Part shown: one piece after another, positions 53,154 through 62,518 of the stretch
How positions within the stretch are numbered: position 1 is the stretch's first letter
Layout of the letters: each line of letters begins with the position of its first letter
The notes under the pieces: generated by a model
What the model was told of the DNA's origin: nothing
The model's input: the letters and a program-made list of their open reading frames with translations, nothing else
The model's database searches: none
NCBI RefSeq assembly: GCF_900314695.1
Contig: NZ_OMWD01000008.1
Span: 1-64,000 of the forward strand
Reading direction: 5' to 3'
Origin: an uncultured Methanobrevibacter sp.
GTDB taxonomy: Archaea > Methanobacteriota > Methanobacteria > Methanobacteriales > Methanobacteriaceae
DNA length: 64,000 nucleotides
Program-made: the position numbers and the translations under genes

Positions 53154-54017
53154 ATGAAAGATATTGATGTTTTAATTGAAGCTTTGCCATACATCAAGAA
53201 GTTTCATGATAAAAAAATTTTGATTAAATATGGTGGACATGCAATGGTTGATGAAGAAGCAAAATCATCCACCGCTCGTGACACTGTATTGCTTAAATAT
53301 GTTGGAATGAAACCGTTAATTGTTCATGGTGGTGGTCCGGAAATATCCAGGTCAATGGATAAATTAGGAAAAAAATCCAAGTTCATCAAAGGTTTAAGGG
53401 TGACTGATGAAGAAACAATGGAAATTATTGAAATGGTTTTAGTTGGTAAAATTTCAACTGAAATTGTATCAGAACTCATTAAACATGATGGTGATGCAAT
53501 TAGTTTATCTGGAAAAGATTCAAGTTTAATATTTGCTCATAAAAAAGAAGCACATACTATTGATGAAGAGCTTGTTGATTTGGGTCTTGTAGGTGAAGTT
53601 GATCTTGTAAATGCTGATTTACTTGAAATGTTTTTAGAAAATGAGTATATTCCAGTAATTTCTCCAGTTGGTATTGCTGAAGATGGAACAAGTTTAAATT
53701 TAAATGCAGATACTGCTGCTGGTGAAGTTGCTAGTGCTGTTGGTGCTGAAAAATTAATTATTTTAACTGATGTGCCTGGTGTTTTAAGAGATCCTTCAGA
53801 TCCTGATTCCTTGATTAATAAGATTCATGTCTCTGAAGTCCCTGGTTTAATAGAGGATGGAATAATTTCAGGCGGTATGATTCCAAAAATTGAAACTTGT
53901 GTAAAAGCTATTGAAAATGGTGTCGAATCCTGCCATATTATTGATGGACGTAAAAAACACTCTTTGCTTTTAGAAGTATTCACAACAGATGGTATTGGAA
54001 CTATGATTTGTAAATAA
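53154..54017 (+). CDS. argB: Acetylglutamate kinase
   Basis: 287 residues. The start has ILIKYGGHAM and VHGGGPEISR, the acetylglutamate-binding glycine motifs. NADTAAGEVASAVGAEKLIIL and GGMIPKIETC are ATP-binding motifs. It phosphorylates N-acetylglutamate in arginine synthesis and works with ArgJ at 34440. The upstream AGTGATAAA acts as ribosome binding site. Confidence 0.95.
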   Translation: MKDIDVLIEALPYIKKFHDKKILIKYGGHAMVDEEAKSSTARDTVLLKYVGMKPLIVHGGGPEISRSMDKLGKKSKFIKGLRVTDEETMEIIEMVLVGKISTEIVSELIKHDGDAISLSGKDSSLIFAHKKEAHTIDEELVDLGLVGEVDLVNADLLEMFLENEYIPVISPVGIAEDGTSLNLNADTAAGEVASAVGAEKLIILTDVPGVLRDPSDPDSLINKIHVSEVPGLIEDGIISGGMIPKIETCVKAIENGVESCHIIDGRKKHSLLLEVFTTDGIGTMICK

Positions 54018-54040
54018 ATCATAGTCATTCTTTTTTTTAT
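54001..54040. terminator. Terminator hairpin between argB and the acyl-CoA ligase gene
   Basis: A perfect 9-bp inverted repeat (CTATGATTT, six-base loop, AAATCATAG) includes the argB stop codon and is followed by T-rich sequence on the plus strand. Confidence 0.65.
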
Positions 54041-54051
54041 TTTAAATTTTT

Positions 54052-55521
54052 TCATACTTTAAACATTTTTCTAAGTTCCCTTCTAAGTAATTTCCAGCCG
54101 TTTACTCTTGGAAGTTCATCAAGTGCAAATATCTTTCTTGGAACTTTATATCTTGATAAGTTTTCACGTGCATATTCAATTAAGCCTTCATCGTCAGCTT
54201 CATTTTCCCACACAACTGCTGCAACGGGAATTTCTCCTCTATGACAGTCATTGATACTGAAAATAGCTATTTCTTTTACTGCAGGATATTTGATTAATAC
54301 TTCTTCTACTTCCGTAGGATAGATTTTCCATCCACTCATTACAATCATGTCTTTTTTACGGTCTGTAATGAATAAACGGTTATCTTCATCAAGATATCCT
54401 ACATCACCTGTTAAAAACCAGCCGTCATCCAAAAATGAAGCTTTTGTTTTTTCTTCATTTCCCCAATAGCCTTTTGCAACTGCAGGTCCTCTAAGTGCAA
54501 TTTCGCCCTGTTTATATGGTGGCAATATTATTGATGGATCATTTTCGTCAACAATCTTCACTTCTGAAAAACAAACCGGATGGCCTACACTTTCAAATCT
54601 GTCTGCTTCCCAGTAATCTTCTGGGCGGATGACTGTTCCAGTTCCGATTACGATGGTTTCTGATAATCCATAAGCATTAATGATTGGTATCTGATAGGTT
54701 TGATGAAAATCCTTCCATATTTTTTTATGCAATGGTCCTCCACCAGAAACGATTTCACGAACGGTTTTCAGGTGTATTCGAGCATCCATTGTTGTTAATG
54801 TATGTATTACTGGAGGCATTCCGGTCAGGACTGTAACCTTTTCGTTTTCACATAATTCCAAATATTCATCAATGTTGAACTGTTCCATTAGAATGTAGTA
54901 TGCAGCGGCTCTTAATGCTGCAATTGACCATGAAAGTCCAACATGTGCCATTGGATAAATACCTAAATAAACGTCATCCTGTTTCAAGGTTAATACATCA
55001 CATTCATTGTGTATTGCTGTAAAATAATTTCCATGGGTTAACATGGCGCCTTTTGGTTTTCCTGTTGTGCCTGAAGTGTATTGTAGTTGACATAAATCAT
55101 CCCAATCAGTATTCACGGCAGGCAACACTTCACAATCTTTAAAATTTGAGACGTTTTGCGGTACATATGTTTCAATGTCAATGATGTTTTCGCCATCACT
55201 GTCTGTAATCATTAGCTTTGCCTTTGAATCTTCGACGATGTACTTCAGTTCGGATGCAGTCATTATTCTGTTTGTTGGAATGGCAATTGCACCAATTCTC
55301 CATATTGCAAAAAGTGAAAATAAATATTCTTCTGAATTTTTAAGATAGATTAAAACTCGGTCTCCTTTATCAATATTCAAGTCTTTTATTTCACGGCCGA
55401 TTTCTGAAATGATTGATAATATTTCGATAGAATTGTATTTTTTACCTGTTGTCGGATTGTATAATACATTTTTATCTAAACGTTTTGAATTTGCATCAAG
55501 GAATGTGGTAATATTGAGCAT
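54052..55521 (-). CDS. Acyl-CoA ligase (AMP-forming, class I)
   Basis: 489 residues. AMP-binding motif YTSGTTGKPKG, NAYGLSETIV, then DDGWFLTGDVGYLDEDN and KDMIVMSGWKIYP, the hinge motif with the catalytic lysine near the end. The start LDANSKRLDKNVLYNPTTGK fits fatty acid or aromatic acid CoA ligases. The substrate is unknown. Its ATG directly follows the stop codon of the isopropylmalate dehydrogenase-like gene, a tight operon pair. Confidence 0.85.
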   Translation of the reverse strand: MLNITTFLDANSKRLDKNVLYNPTTGKKYNSIEILSIISEIGREIKDLNIDKGDRVLIYLKNSEEYLFSLFAIWRIGAIAIPTNRIMTASELKYIVEDSKAKLMITDSDGENIIDIETYVPQNVSNFKDCEVLPAVNTDWDDLCQLQYTSGTTGKPKGAMLTHGNYFTAIHNECDVLTLKQDDVYLGIYPMAHVGLSWSIAALRAAAYYILMEQFNIDEYLELCENEKVTVLTGMPPVIHTLTTMDARIHLKTVREIVSGGGPLHKKIWKDFHQTYQIPIINAYGLSETIVIGTGTVIRPEDYWEADRFESVGHPVCFSEVKIVDENDPSIILPPYKQGEIALRGPAVAKGYWGNEEKTKASFLDDGWFLTGDVGYLDEDNRLFITDRKKDMIVMSGWKIYPTEVEEVLIKYPAVKEIAIFSINDCHRGEIPVAAVVWENEADDEGLIEYARENLSRYKVPRKIFALDELPRVNGWKLLRRELRKMFKV

Positions 55522-56511
55522 TTATATTAACTCCTTTACAATTGCTTTTGTAACGTCCATTGTGAATGCATTTCCACCTAAATCGGGTGTTCTAATTTTG
55601 CAATCTGCAATTACTTTTTCAACAGCTTTTTTAATGTCATTTGATATCTCCCATTCTCCCAAATAATCCAGCATCATTGAAGCGGATAAAATCATGGAAC
55701 ATGGATTTGCAATATTTTTTCCTGCGATATCTGGCGCTGATCCATGCACTGGTTCAAATAATCCGTTGTGATCTCCGATGTTTCCTGATGGTGCAAGGCC
55801 CAGTCCTCCTACAAGTCCTGCACTTTCATCAGATAATATGTCTCCAAACAGGTTGCTTGAAACGATGACATTGAAGTTTTGAGGTTGGGTAAGTAGATAC
55901 ATTGCAGTTGCATCAACATAATAGTCTTCAGCAGTAATTTGTGGGTATTGTTTGGCAACTTTGTAGAAACTTTCTTTAAATATTCCATCAGTCTTTTTCA
56001 ATACATTGCTTTTGTGTACGCATGTGACCTTATTTTGACCTCTTTTTATGCATAAGTTAAAGGCGGCCTTTGAAATCCTTTCAGATGCTTTTTTGGTGAT
56101 GTGTCGCTCTGCAATCATTTTTTCACAATCACCATATTCGACCTGTGAGTATAATCCTTCGGTATTTTCCCTAACTATTACAAAGTCAATATCATCACGT
56201 ATGCAATTCACGCCCTTGTATGATTTTATGGGTCTGATGTTTGCATATACATTAAGTGCTTTCCTTAAATTAATAATTGGGCTTGGTTGGCCAGGTGTTG
56301 ATGTGGATGCACCGAATAATACTGCATCACTTTTATTGGCTATCTTTATTGTCTCTTCAGGTAATGTTGTTCCTGTGTTGTTGAAACATTCAAAACCTGC
56401 TATTCCATATTCAAAACTAAATTCTAAATCTATTTTATCAAGTAAATATTCGCAGGAATCCATTACTTCGTTTCCGATTCCGTCTCCACCAATTACTGCA
56501 ATTTTATACAT
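55522..56511 (-). CDS. Isopropylmalate/homoisocitrate dehydrogenase family protein
   Basis: 329 residues. IAVIGGDGIGNEV at the start; RENTEGLYSQVEYGD and NLFGDILSDESAGLVGGLG near the middle and end; LFEPVHGSAPDIAGKN as the metal/nucleotide region. Methanogens have two relatives, LeuB (leucine) and AksF (coenzyme B). I cannot choose between them here. It abuts an acyl-CoA ligase gene, an unusual partner for LeuB. Confidence 0.85.
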   Translation of the reverse strand: MYKIAVIGGDGIGNEVMDSCEYLLDKIDLEFSFEYGIAGFECFNNTGTTLPEETIKIANKSDAVLFGASTSTPGQPSPIINLRKALNVYANIRPIKSYKGVNCIRDDIDFVIVRENTEGLYSQVEYGDCEKMIAERHITKKASERISKAAFNLCIKRGQNKVTCVHKSNVLKKTDGIFKESFYKVAKQYPQITAEDYYVDATAMYLLTQPQNFNVIVSSNLFGDILSDESAGLVGGLGLAPSGNIGDHNGLFEPVHGSAPDIAGKNIANPCSMILSASMMLDYLGEWEISNDIKKAVEKVIADCKIRTPDLGGNAFTMDVTKAIVKELI

Positions 56512-56533
56512 TATTTTACCCTTAACACAATTT

Positions 56534-56596
56534 GTTCGTATATTAATAATTTTGGTTTCATTCTATTTAATTGTAGTTTAATAATTTTGTTCGTAT
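56534..56596. repeat. Two half copies of the dispersed palindrome
   Basis: GTTCGTAT at 56534-56541 and again at 56589-56596, both preceded by TTTT or ATTT and in direct order, in the divergent region between the dehydrogenase-like and HEAT-repeat genes. Confidence 0.5.
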
Positions 56597-56687
56597 ACTA
56601 TCGAAATACTTTTATATGACTAAACTATAATAGTATATTAATTACATAAATATCAATAATTCATTATTGAATTTAAGAGGGATTGAA

Positions 56688-57152
56688 ATGGAAAGAAGTA
56701 TCGATGAATTGATTGAATTGTTAAACGATAAAGATGATTTTGTTGTTGAAGATGCTGTTGGAGAATTAGAATTAAGGGCTGATGAATCATTAGACCCTTT
56801 AATTGATGCTTTATCTAGTAGAAAAAAACAAATTAGATTACATGCTGCTACTTTATTGGGTGCAATAAATGATCCTAAGGCTATTCCTGCTTTGATTGAA
56901 ACTTTACATGATAATAATAAATTAGTTAGAAGAGAAGCATCAACCGCTTTAAGTCGTATGGGTGAACCTGCTGTAGAACCTTTAATCGAAACTTTAAACG
57001 ATGAAGATTGGAGAGTTAGGGGGGCAGCCGCCTGGGCCTTAGGAAACTTAGATGATGAAAGAGCTATTCCAGCACTTGAAAAATTACTTGACGATGAAAG
57101 TGGTTACGTAAAACAAGGTGCACAAAGCGCAATAGCTTCAATAAAAAAATAA
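56688..57152 (+). CDS. HEAT-repeat protein
   Basis: 154 residues from the ATG that follows GAGGGATTGA. At least four HEAT units of about 31 residues, with repeats such as PKAIPALIETLHDNNKLVRREA and ERAIPALEKLLDDESGYV. An all-helical scaffold for protein contacts; the partner is unknown. It has its own TATA-like box (CTTTTATATGAC near 56610). Confidence 0.85.
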   Translation: MERSIDELIELLNDKDDFVVEDAVGELELRADESLDPLIDALSSRKKQIRLHAATLLGAINDPKAIPALIETLHDNNKLVRREASTALSRMGEPAVEPLIETLNDEDWRVRGAAAWALGNLDDERAIPALEKLLDDESGYVKQGAQSAIASIKK

Positions 57153-57172
57153 GATAATAAAGATATTATCTT
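57151..57172. terminator. Terminator hairpin after the HEAT-repeat gene
   Basis: A perfect 9-bp inverted repeat (AAGATAATA, four-base loop, TATTATCTT) begins in the stop codon and is followed by a T-rich run. The convergent transporter gene ends 23 bases away. Confidence 0.65.
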
Positions 57173-57195
57173 AAACTTTTCTTTTTTTTGTTAAC

Positions 57196-58656
57196 TTAAT
57201 TTTGATTTGATGGAGTTTTTCTTTTTGTAAATAGTAATGACAGCGCCAATACTCCAATAGAAATGATTGCGTAAACTGTTATTTCAAAGCTGTTTGCATT
57301 TGAAAACAATTTGAAAATTCCAAATCCCCAAAGTCCAAATAATATTACTGGTGCAATATATTTGGTTATTGCTTTCCATAATCTACCTACTTTTATTGTT
57401 GAATGTTCATTTAAGACAGGTATTACATTATCAAGACCATATATCCATCCGAATATTATTGCCTGAATTGGTATCAATAGCAAAACTCCAAACTGGTTTA
57501 CAAAGGCATCTATTATTCCGATTAAGTAACTGCTGATTCCGGTTGTTAAAGTTACGGATATTATACAACCAATGATACAAAGTATTGTTGTTGTTTTCCT
57601 TCTGGACCAGCCTAATTTGGTGAGTGTTGAGTTTACCATCGGTTCAAACAGTCCCAATGCGGATGTAATTCCTGCAAATAGAATTGCTAAGAATAATAAT
57701 GGTGCTAATATACGACCCATTGCACCCATGATATTGAAAATCATTGGGAATACGATAAATATCAGTCCGGTTCCTTCAGTAATTAGTTGCACCATTGGAG
57801 TTCCGGTTGTATATGACATGAATCCCAATATTGAAAAAACTCCAAAAGCAGTACAAACTTCAAAGGCAGAATTTGAAGCAACGACAAGAAATACATTGTC
57901 TGTTAGTTTGGAATTTTCAGGCAAATAACTTGCATAAGTGAGTGCTAAAGCTTCTCCAACACTTAATGAGAAAATAATCTGACCAAATGCAGCTAACCAT
58001 ATGTTTACATCATATAATTTGCTCCATGTTGGATTTAGTAAAGTATTTATTCCAATATCTGCTCCAGGCAATGTTAATGCATAAACTATGATGATTCCCA
58101 TAATGATAAACAGTAATGGTATAAGAATCTTGGAAGCTTTTCCAATGCCCTTGTCAACGTCCTTATTTGATATGAACCACAAAATTGCCCATGTGATTAT
58201 AACTCCGATTGTTGTGGGTATTAACAGGAAACTTGCATTACTTAAATTAGAACTTCCTCCAACATTATTAACAAAGTATAATGCGGCATCAGTTCCCCAG
58301 CTGAATGTAATACTACTTAACAGATATACCAAATCCCAACTTAAAATAACCATATAATAAATAGTAACTATAAATGCAAATATAACTAAAATCCAAGCTA
58401 TTATCTCAAATTGAGGTCTGATTGATTTCATTATCTCTGTAAAGGATTTCTTAAATGAAAATCCAATTCCATATTCCAAAATCAAAAATGGGATTCCCAT
58501 TAGTGCGATTGCAACAAGGTAAGGTATAAAAAATGTTCCTCCTCCATTGGTATACACTACATAACTAAAACGCCATATATTTCCTAATCCTACAGCAACA
58601 CCTATCATTGCAAATAGAAATGATAATGTTGAATCCCATTGTGCTTGTTCAGACAT
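57196..58656 (-). CDS. Neurotransmitter:sodium symporter (NSS) family protein
   Basis: 486 residues with 12 hydrophobic segments. The N-terminal SEQAQWDSTLSFLFAMIG, then GVAVGLGNIWRFSYV, the first-helix motif of LeuT-like carriers. It probably imports an amino acid with sodium; the substrate is unknown. The start is the ATG at 58654-58656, with a TATA-like box about 25 bases upstream and no ribosome binding site, so it may be leaderless. No small-subunit gene is seen next to it. Confidence 0.88.
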   Translation of the reverse strand: MSEQAQWDSTLSFLFAMIGVAVGLGNIWRFSYVVYTNGGGTFFIPYLVAIALMGIPFLILEYGIGFSFKKSFTEIMKSIRPQFEIIAWILVIFAFIVTIYYMVILSWDLVYLLSSITFSWGTDAALYFVNNVGGSSNLSNASFLLIPTTIGVIITWAILWFISNKDVDKGIGKASKILIPLLFIIMGIIIVYALTLPGADIGINTLLNPTWSKLYDVNIWLAAFGQIIFSLSVGEALALTYASYLPENSKLTDNVFLVVASNSAFEVCTAFGVFSILGFMSYTTGTPMVQLITEGTGLIFIVFPMIFNIMGAMGRILAPLLFLAILFAGITSALGLFEPMVNSTLTKLGWSRRKTTTILCIIGCIISVTLTTGISSYLIGIIDAFVNQFGVLLLIPIQAIIFGWIYGLDNVIPVLNEHSTIKVGRLWKAITKYIAPVILFGLWGFGIFKLFSNANSFEITVYAIISIGVLALSLLFTKRKTPSNQN

Positions 58657-58780
58657 AATCGTTATTTTATTTATGTTGCTATAAATATTTTTTATCTTCA
58701 TATTTTTTTTTAAAATTTCATTGTTGATATTTTCAACATTTAAATAGAAGTTTCTAATATATCTATATCTGGGTGTTAAA

Positions 58781-59314
58781 ATGAGAATAGTTATATTGAA
58801 AGGAAGTCCGAATATTGAGGGTTCATCAAATATGCTTGCAAAAAACTTTTCTAAAGGTGCAATCGAAGCAGGTCATGAAGTTAAAGAGGTTGATGTCGCT
58901 AATGCAAACATTTCTCCATGTATTGGTTGTGTTCATTGTGGATATGAAGGGGAATGTGTTTTAAATGATGATATGAATGAAATTCGCAGTGATATTCTTA
59001 AATCAGACATGTTAGTATTAGTTACACCGTTATATTATTATGGGATGTCTGCTCAACTTAAAACTTTAATTGACAGGTTCTGTTCGAGGAATTTTTCAAT
59101 TCAGAGGAAAAATTTCAAATCAGCACTTCTAACCGTAGCGTATAATGCAGATGACTGGACATTTGATGCTTTGGAAGCCCATTATGATACTTTAATCAGA
59201 TATCTTAATTTGGATGATTGTGGAAGAGTTTTGGGTTATGGTTGCGGAACTCCGGCAATGACAAAACGTTCTAGATATCCTGATGAGGCTTACAATTTAG
59301 GCAAAAGCTTGTAA
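58781..59314 (+). CDS. Flavodoxin-like NADPH-dependent FMN reductase family protein
   Basis: 177 residues. It begins VILKGSPNIEGSSNMLAKNF, then CIGCVHCGYEGECVLNDDM, then LVTPLYYYGMSAQLK and DRFCSR. The CxxCxxC run near residue 47 is the cysteine motif of iron-sulfur flavoproteins in methanogens, although the full Fe-S spacing is not clear. Probably an FMN-binding redox protein. GGGTGTTAAA precedes the ATG. Confidence 0.8.
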   Translation: MRIVILKGSPNIEGSSNMLAKNFSKGAIEAGHEVKEVDVANANISPCIGCVHCGYEGECVLNDDMNEIRSDILKSDMLVLVTPLYYYGMSAQLKTLIDRFCSRNFSIQRKNFKSALLTVAYNADDWTFDALEAHYDTLIRYLNLDDCGRVLGYGCGTPAMTKRSRYPDEAYNLGKSL

Positions 59315-59320
59315 TGTTTT

Positions 59321-59971
59321 TCACTTTAAAACAATAGCTTTGTCTATCATTCCAATTAAAATCTTGTTTATCGGATTTTTAAATGATAATGGATGTTCTT
59401 TTGGATAATCCTTGCTAAATGGGAGTACTTTAAAACTGCTCATGCAACGGTCGGTTGATCTAAGTGCAAAATATGCCTTATAATCTCCATCAAAGATATT
59501 TATCATCAAACCAACATCATCTGTTCTTCCGGGAGCACTAATTCCTTCTTCGGCATAAACTTTGAATTTTTTCACGGCATATGATGAAATTAGTCCATAT
59601 TCAACTAAATATTCATATTCATCTTCTTCAAGATCATAATCATCATATTCAATTACTTCGCTGCAATCTTCATCAGGAATGTTTAAATTTGAGGCGCAAT
59701 AACCTAGGGAAATATAAATTCCATCATGGTCAAGAGCTTTGGAAATGATATCGTAATATAGATTGTCCAGTGGTTGTGACTTGTATCTATCTCCTAAGAT
59801 TTCTGGAACGGTATGTGTCATTCCTCCATCTTCGATTACTGTACAGTAGAAGTGCTTTTCACCTAAATAACCAGCAGTTGTTGCTTTTTCAATTGTCTCT
59901 TTAATGTCGATATTATTTGCATTTTCAATTTTTTCAGCAATTTTTAAGGCTTCAAAATCACTTATCATCAT
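59321..59971 (-). CDS. Unknown acidic protein downstream of the phosphodiesterase fusion
   Basis: About 216 residues, rich in Asp and Glu (YDDYDLEEDEYEYLVEYG), no recognised fold and no membrane segment. The start overlaps the last codons of the preceding gene, so translation is coupled. One or two adjacent ATGs (59969-59971 and 59966-59968) could be used; a GTG slightly upstream is also in frame. The pairing suggests a shared role with the membrane phosphodiesterase-like protein. Confidence 0.6.
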   Translation of the reverse strand: MMISDFEALKIAEKIENANNIDIKETIEKATTAGYLGEKHFYCTVIEDGGMTHTVPEILGDRYKSQPLDNLYYDIISKALDHDGIYISLGYCASNLNIPDEDCSEVIEYDDYDLEEDEYEYLVEYGLISSYAVKKFKVYAEEGISAPGRTDDVGLMINIFDGDYKAYFALRSTDRCMSSFKVLPFSKDYPKEHPLSFKNPINKILIGMIDKAIVLK

Positions 59972-61949
59972 TACCACTTTCTTTTAAAATCTTTAAGTTT
60001 TCTTTTAATATTTTGTAAATGCTTTCTGCTCCAATTATATCTTCATCAGGCACCTTCCAGCCGGAAGGATATAGAATAAATGGTTTTGATTGGCTTCCAC
60101 CAGCTCCTCCATGACTTCCAACAAGCTCTTCAAATGCACAGACTTCGTCATTTTCAGAATCATAAAAGCTATTGACTAAAATGTCTGGACTATATTTGAA
60201 TGAGCTATTTCTTTTTAGATGTTGGACAATATTGTCTCCAAAACCTTCAAGTGGGTTTTCACCTTCGATTTCATTAGTATCCAAATAATAAGTACCGTTC
60301 TTGCCGATTGCCAAATCTCCTCTTTCAGATGACCTGACTAGGATGAATCCAATATATTCGTTTTTAACAATTTCAGATATTAATTCTGGAAACAGTTCAT
60401 TAATTTCTTCATAAGTTAATCTATGGCGCCATTGGGTTAAATAAATCATTGCAAGATTTCCTGAAGCCAGTACAATAACTTCTGAATCTGATAATTCTTT
60501 TTTCTCTTCCTCACGACTTCTATTTTTAATGCTGTCAATCTGTTTGGAAAAAGGCACAAATGTTTCTGCATAGTGTTCTTCATTTGAAGACATTTTTGCA
60601 TACATTGCAATGTCCTGAGGGAGCAATGATTTGATAAAGTCTTCAAAAGATTCACCGTATCTCTGTTTAAATGTAGCGCCGTTGGTTTGACCGTGATCTG
60701 ATTGAATGACAAATTCATAGTCTCGAGGTGAATATTTATTTCCATAAATTAGGCGGGCAATCTGTTTATCCATTCCTTTAAGTGAAAACCATGCATCTCT
60801 GCCTCTAACTCCTGAATGATGGGCTATTTCATCGTAGCCTAAATATGTAGAATATGCAACGTCAATGTCTCCAATCATCATGTCTCCAATTAATGTTCCA
60901 GTATTTATTTCTCTCATAAATACGTTTGTTCCTGCTCTTGTCGGAATGTAAGATAATTTTCTTCTAATTCTCGGTTGTATATTTAATGCTCTATACATTA
61001 TTTGTGATATTATTTCTAAAATCATTTCTGCAAAGAATAATAAGACTATACGTGCGAAATTGCTGGAGTTTGAAAAAATAGAAAACCATGCCTTGTTATA
61101 TAATTTCTGCAGGTCTGTAATTTTACTGAATGTGAAAATTACATTATCAGTATCTCCGGAAAATAGATTGGACCTGCTTGCCCCATTATCTACTAACAAT
61201 CCATCCCCATTTGAAATTCTTTCTTCCAACGTTTTGACTTTTATTGCCCCGGAACATTCCATTATCTGATTGTCATTTTCTTTTTCAACCCATCTGAATG
61301 CAGTAATATCTTCATTATTTCCATGCAGAATTCCTGCCTGACTGGCACCGGTTTGTGAAGATAAATCGGTTTCCCACATTCTTAGAGTATGGCTTTTATT
61401 ATCAAGCATTGATTTGACAGTAGGCATATATCCTTTATCTATTGCTTCGCATAAAACATCATATGCAAGTCCATCAATTTCTATTATGATTACTCCTGGA
61501 TATTTTTTTATGTCACCTTTTCTTTTCTTTGTTGCATCCCTTAGAACTGACCTGTAATATGAACTAGTATCTTCAATTGTTACGAGTGTTGAAAGGATTG
61601 TTGTCAATAATGCCATGGCCAATGGTGCTAATATCACTCCCCAACCGGTAATGGTTATGTCGAAAAATGGTGCAAAAATCTGAAGCAGAATCCCATTTAA
61701 AACTAGTGTTCCCACTCCAAAAGTCAAAACTAGAAATGGCATCAATATTCTTGTTAATATTGGCCAGAATATGGCATTAATAAAACTGATGAATATGACA
61801 AACAATGCCACTTCGTCGAATCTGCTCACGTCAACGCCCAATCCAAAAAAACTAATTAAGTATAATCCTATTATGTTTCCTATAAAGATTATTAAACTTC
61901 TTTTTAATGTTATTCGTGGAGGCTTATCATATTCGCTAACATGTTCCAT
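59958..61949 (-). CDS. Fusion of holin-like membrane domain and type I phosphodiesterase/alkaline phosphatase domain
   Basis: 663 residues. Residues about 15-135 have four hydrophobic segments like the phage-holin-type 4TMS domain. Residues about 150-650 have IIIEIDGLAYDVL, TDLSSQTGASQAG (candidate nucleophile), YLGYDEIAHHSG and QSDHGQTNG, matching the metal ligands of the alkaline phosphatase superfamily. Its position in the membrane suggests that it cleaves a phosphoester of lipids or surface polymers; that is inference. The downstream acidic protein overlaps its stop. Confidence 0.75.
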   Translation of the reverse strand: MEHVSEYDKPPRITLKRSLIIFIGNIIGLYLISFFGLGVDVSRFDEVALFVIFISFINAIFWPILTRILMPFLVLTFGVGTLVLNGILLQIFAPFFDITITGWGVILAPLAMALLTTILSTLVTIEDTSSYYRSVLRDATKKRKGDIKKYPGVIIIEIDGLAYDVLCEAIDKGYMPTVKSMLDNKSHTLRMWETDLSSQTGASQAGILHGNNEDITAFRWVEKENDNQIMECSGAIKVKTLEERISNGDGLLVDNGASRSNLFSGDTDNVIFTFSKITDLQKLYNKAWFSIFSNSSNFARIVLLFFAEMILEIISQIMYRALNIQPRIRRKLSYIPTRAGTNVFMREINTGTLIGDMMIGDIDVAYSTYLGYDEIAHHSGVRGRDAWFSLKGMDKQIARLIYGNKYSPRDYEFVIQSDHGQTNGATFKQRYGESFEDFIKSLLPQDIAMYAKMSSNEEHYAETFVPFSKQIDSIKNRSREEEKKELSDSEVIVLASGNLAMIYLTQWRHRLTYEEINELFPELISEIVKNEYIGFILVRSSERGDLAIGKNGTYYLDTNEIEGENPLEGFGDNIVQHLKRNSSFKYSPDILVNSFYDSENDEVCAFEELVGSHGGAGGSQSKPFILYPSGWKVPDEDIIGAESIYKILKENLKILKESGNDDK

Positions 61950-61983
61950 ATGTTTATTTATGTTTTTCTTTTAAAAATATTAT

Positions 61984-62508
61984 CTATATTATTTCAAAAA
62001 TTTCGTTTATTGTATCAACTTTTTTAAATAATTCTTCTTGTTTGTATAGAAATCCTTTTTCACTCATTTCCTCAATCATTTCAAGCATCTTATCAAAGAA
62101 GCCCTCAATGTTGAAAACGATAATCTCTTTATCGTGTTGTTTTAACTTTCTGAGGGTTATAATTTCAAAAAATTCATCTAGAGTTCCTATTCCTCCGGGC
62201 GTTATTATGAATGCATCTGAATTTTCTAAAAATTTCTTTTTTCGCTCGTCCATTGAATCAACATAAATGAATTCGTCGCACTGTTTGCATAGCGGTTCGA
62301 AATTTCCAATCCATTCTGGAGCTATTCCGATTGATGTTCCATTATTGTCATGAATTCCTTTTGCACATGCACCCATCATGCCAGTATCTCCTCCGCCAAA
62401 GACTAAACTGTGTCCATGCTTGGCAATTTCACGGCCTAATTCATAAGCGCAATTGGTATATTTTGGGTCTATTTTTCTACTTCCTGATCCATATAAACAA
62501 ATTTTCAT
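61984..62508 (-). CDS. LOG family (lysine decarboxylase-like) protein
   Basis: 174 residues from the ATG at 62506-62508. It has LYGSGSRKIDPKYTN, FGGGDTGMMGA and PGGIGTLDEFFEI, the nucleotide motifs of LOG phosphoribohydrolases. LOG proteins release adenine-type bases from nucleotides in plants and some bacteria. In archaea the role is unclear. Ten bases separate it from the DUF2115 gene on the same strand. Confidence 0.85.
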   Translation of the reverse strand: MKICLYGSGSRKIDPKYTNCAYELGREIAKHGHSLVFGGGDTGMMGACAKGIHDNNGTSIGIAPEWIGNFEPLCKQCDEFIYVDSMDERKKKFLENSDAFIITPGGIGTLDEFFEIITLRKLKQHDKEIIVFNIEGFFDKMLEMIEEMSEKGFLYKQEELFKKVDTINEIFEII

Positions 62509-62518
62509 AAAATCATCT

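Noticed and set aside
53054..53197. N-terminal extension of the QueG-like frame
   Set aside because: It covers the promoter region and start of argB, with low-complexity residues; the ATG at 53051-53053 begins the family-like sequence.
57100..57196. Possible small subunit gene near the NSS symporter
   Set aside because: Only a terminator hairpin and T-rich sequence lie after its stop codon; no frame with a membrane helix is present.
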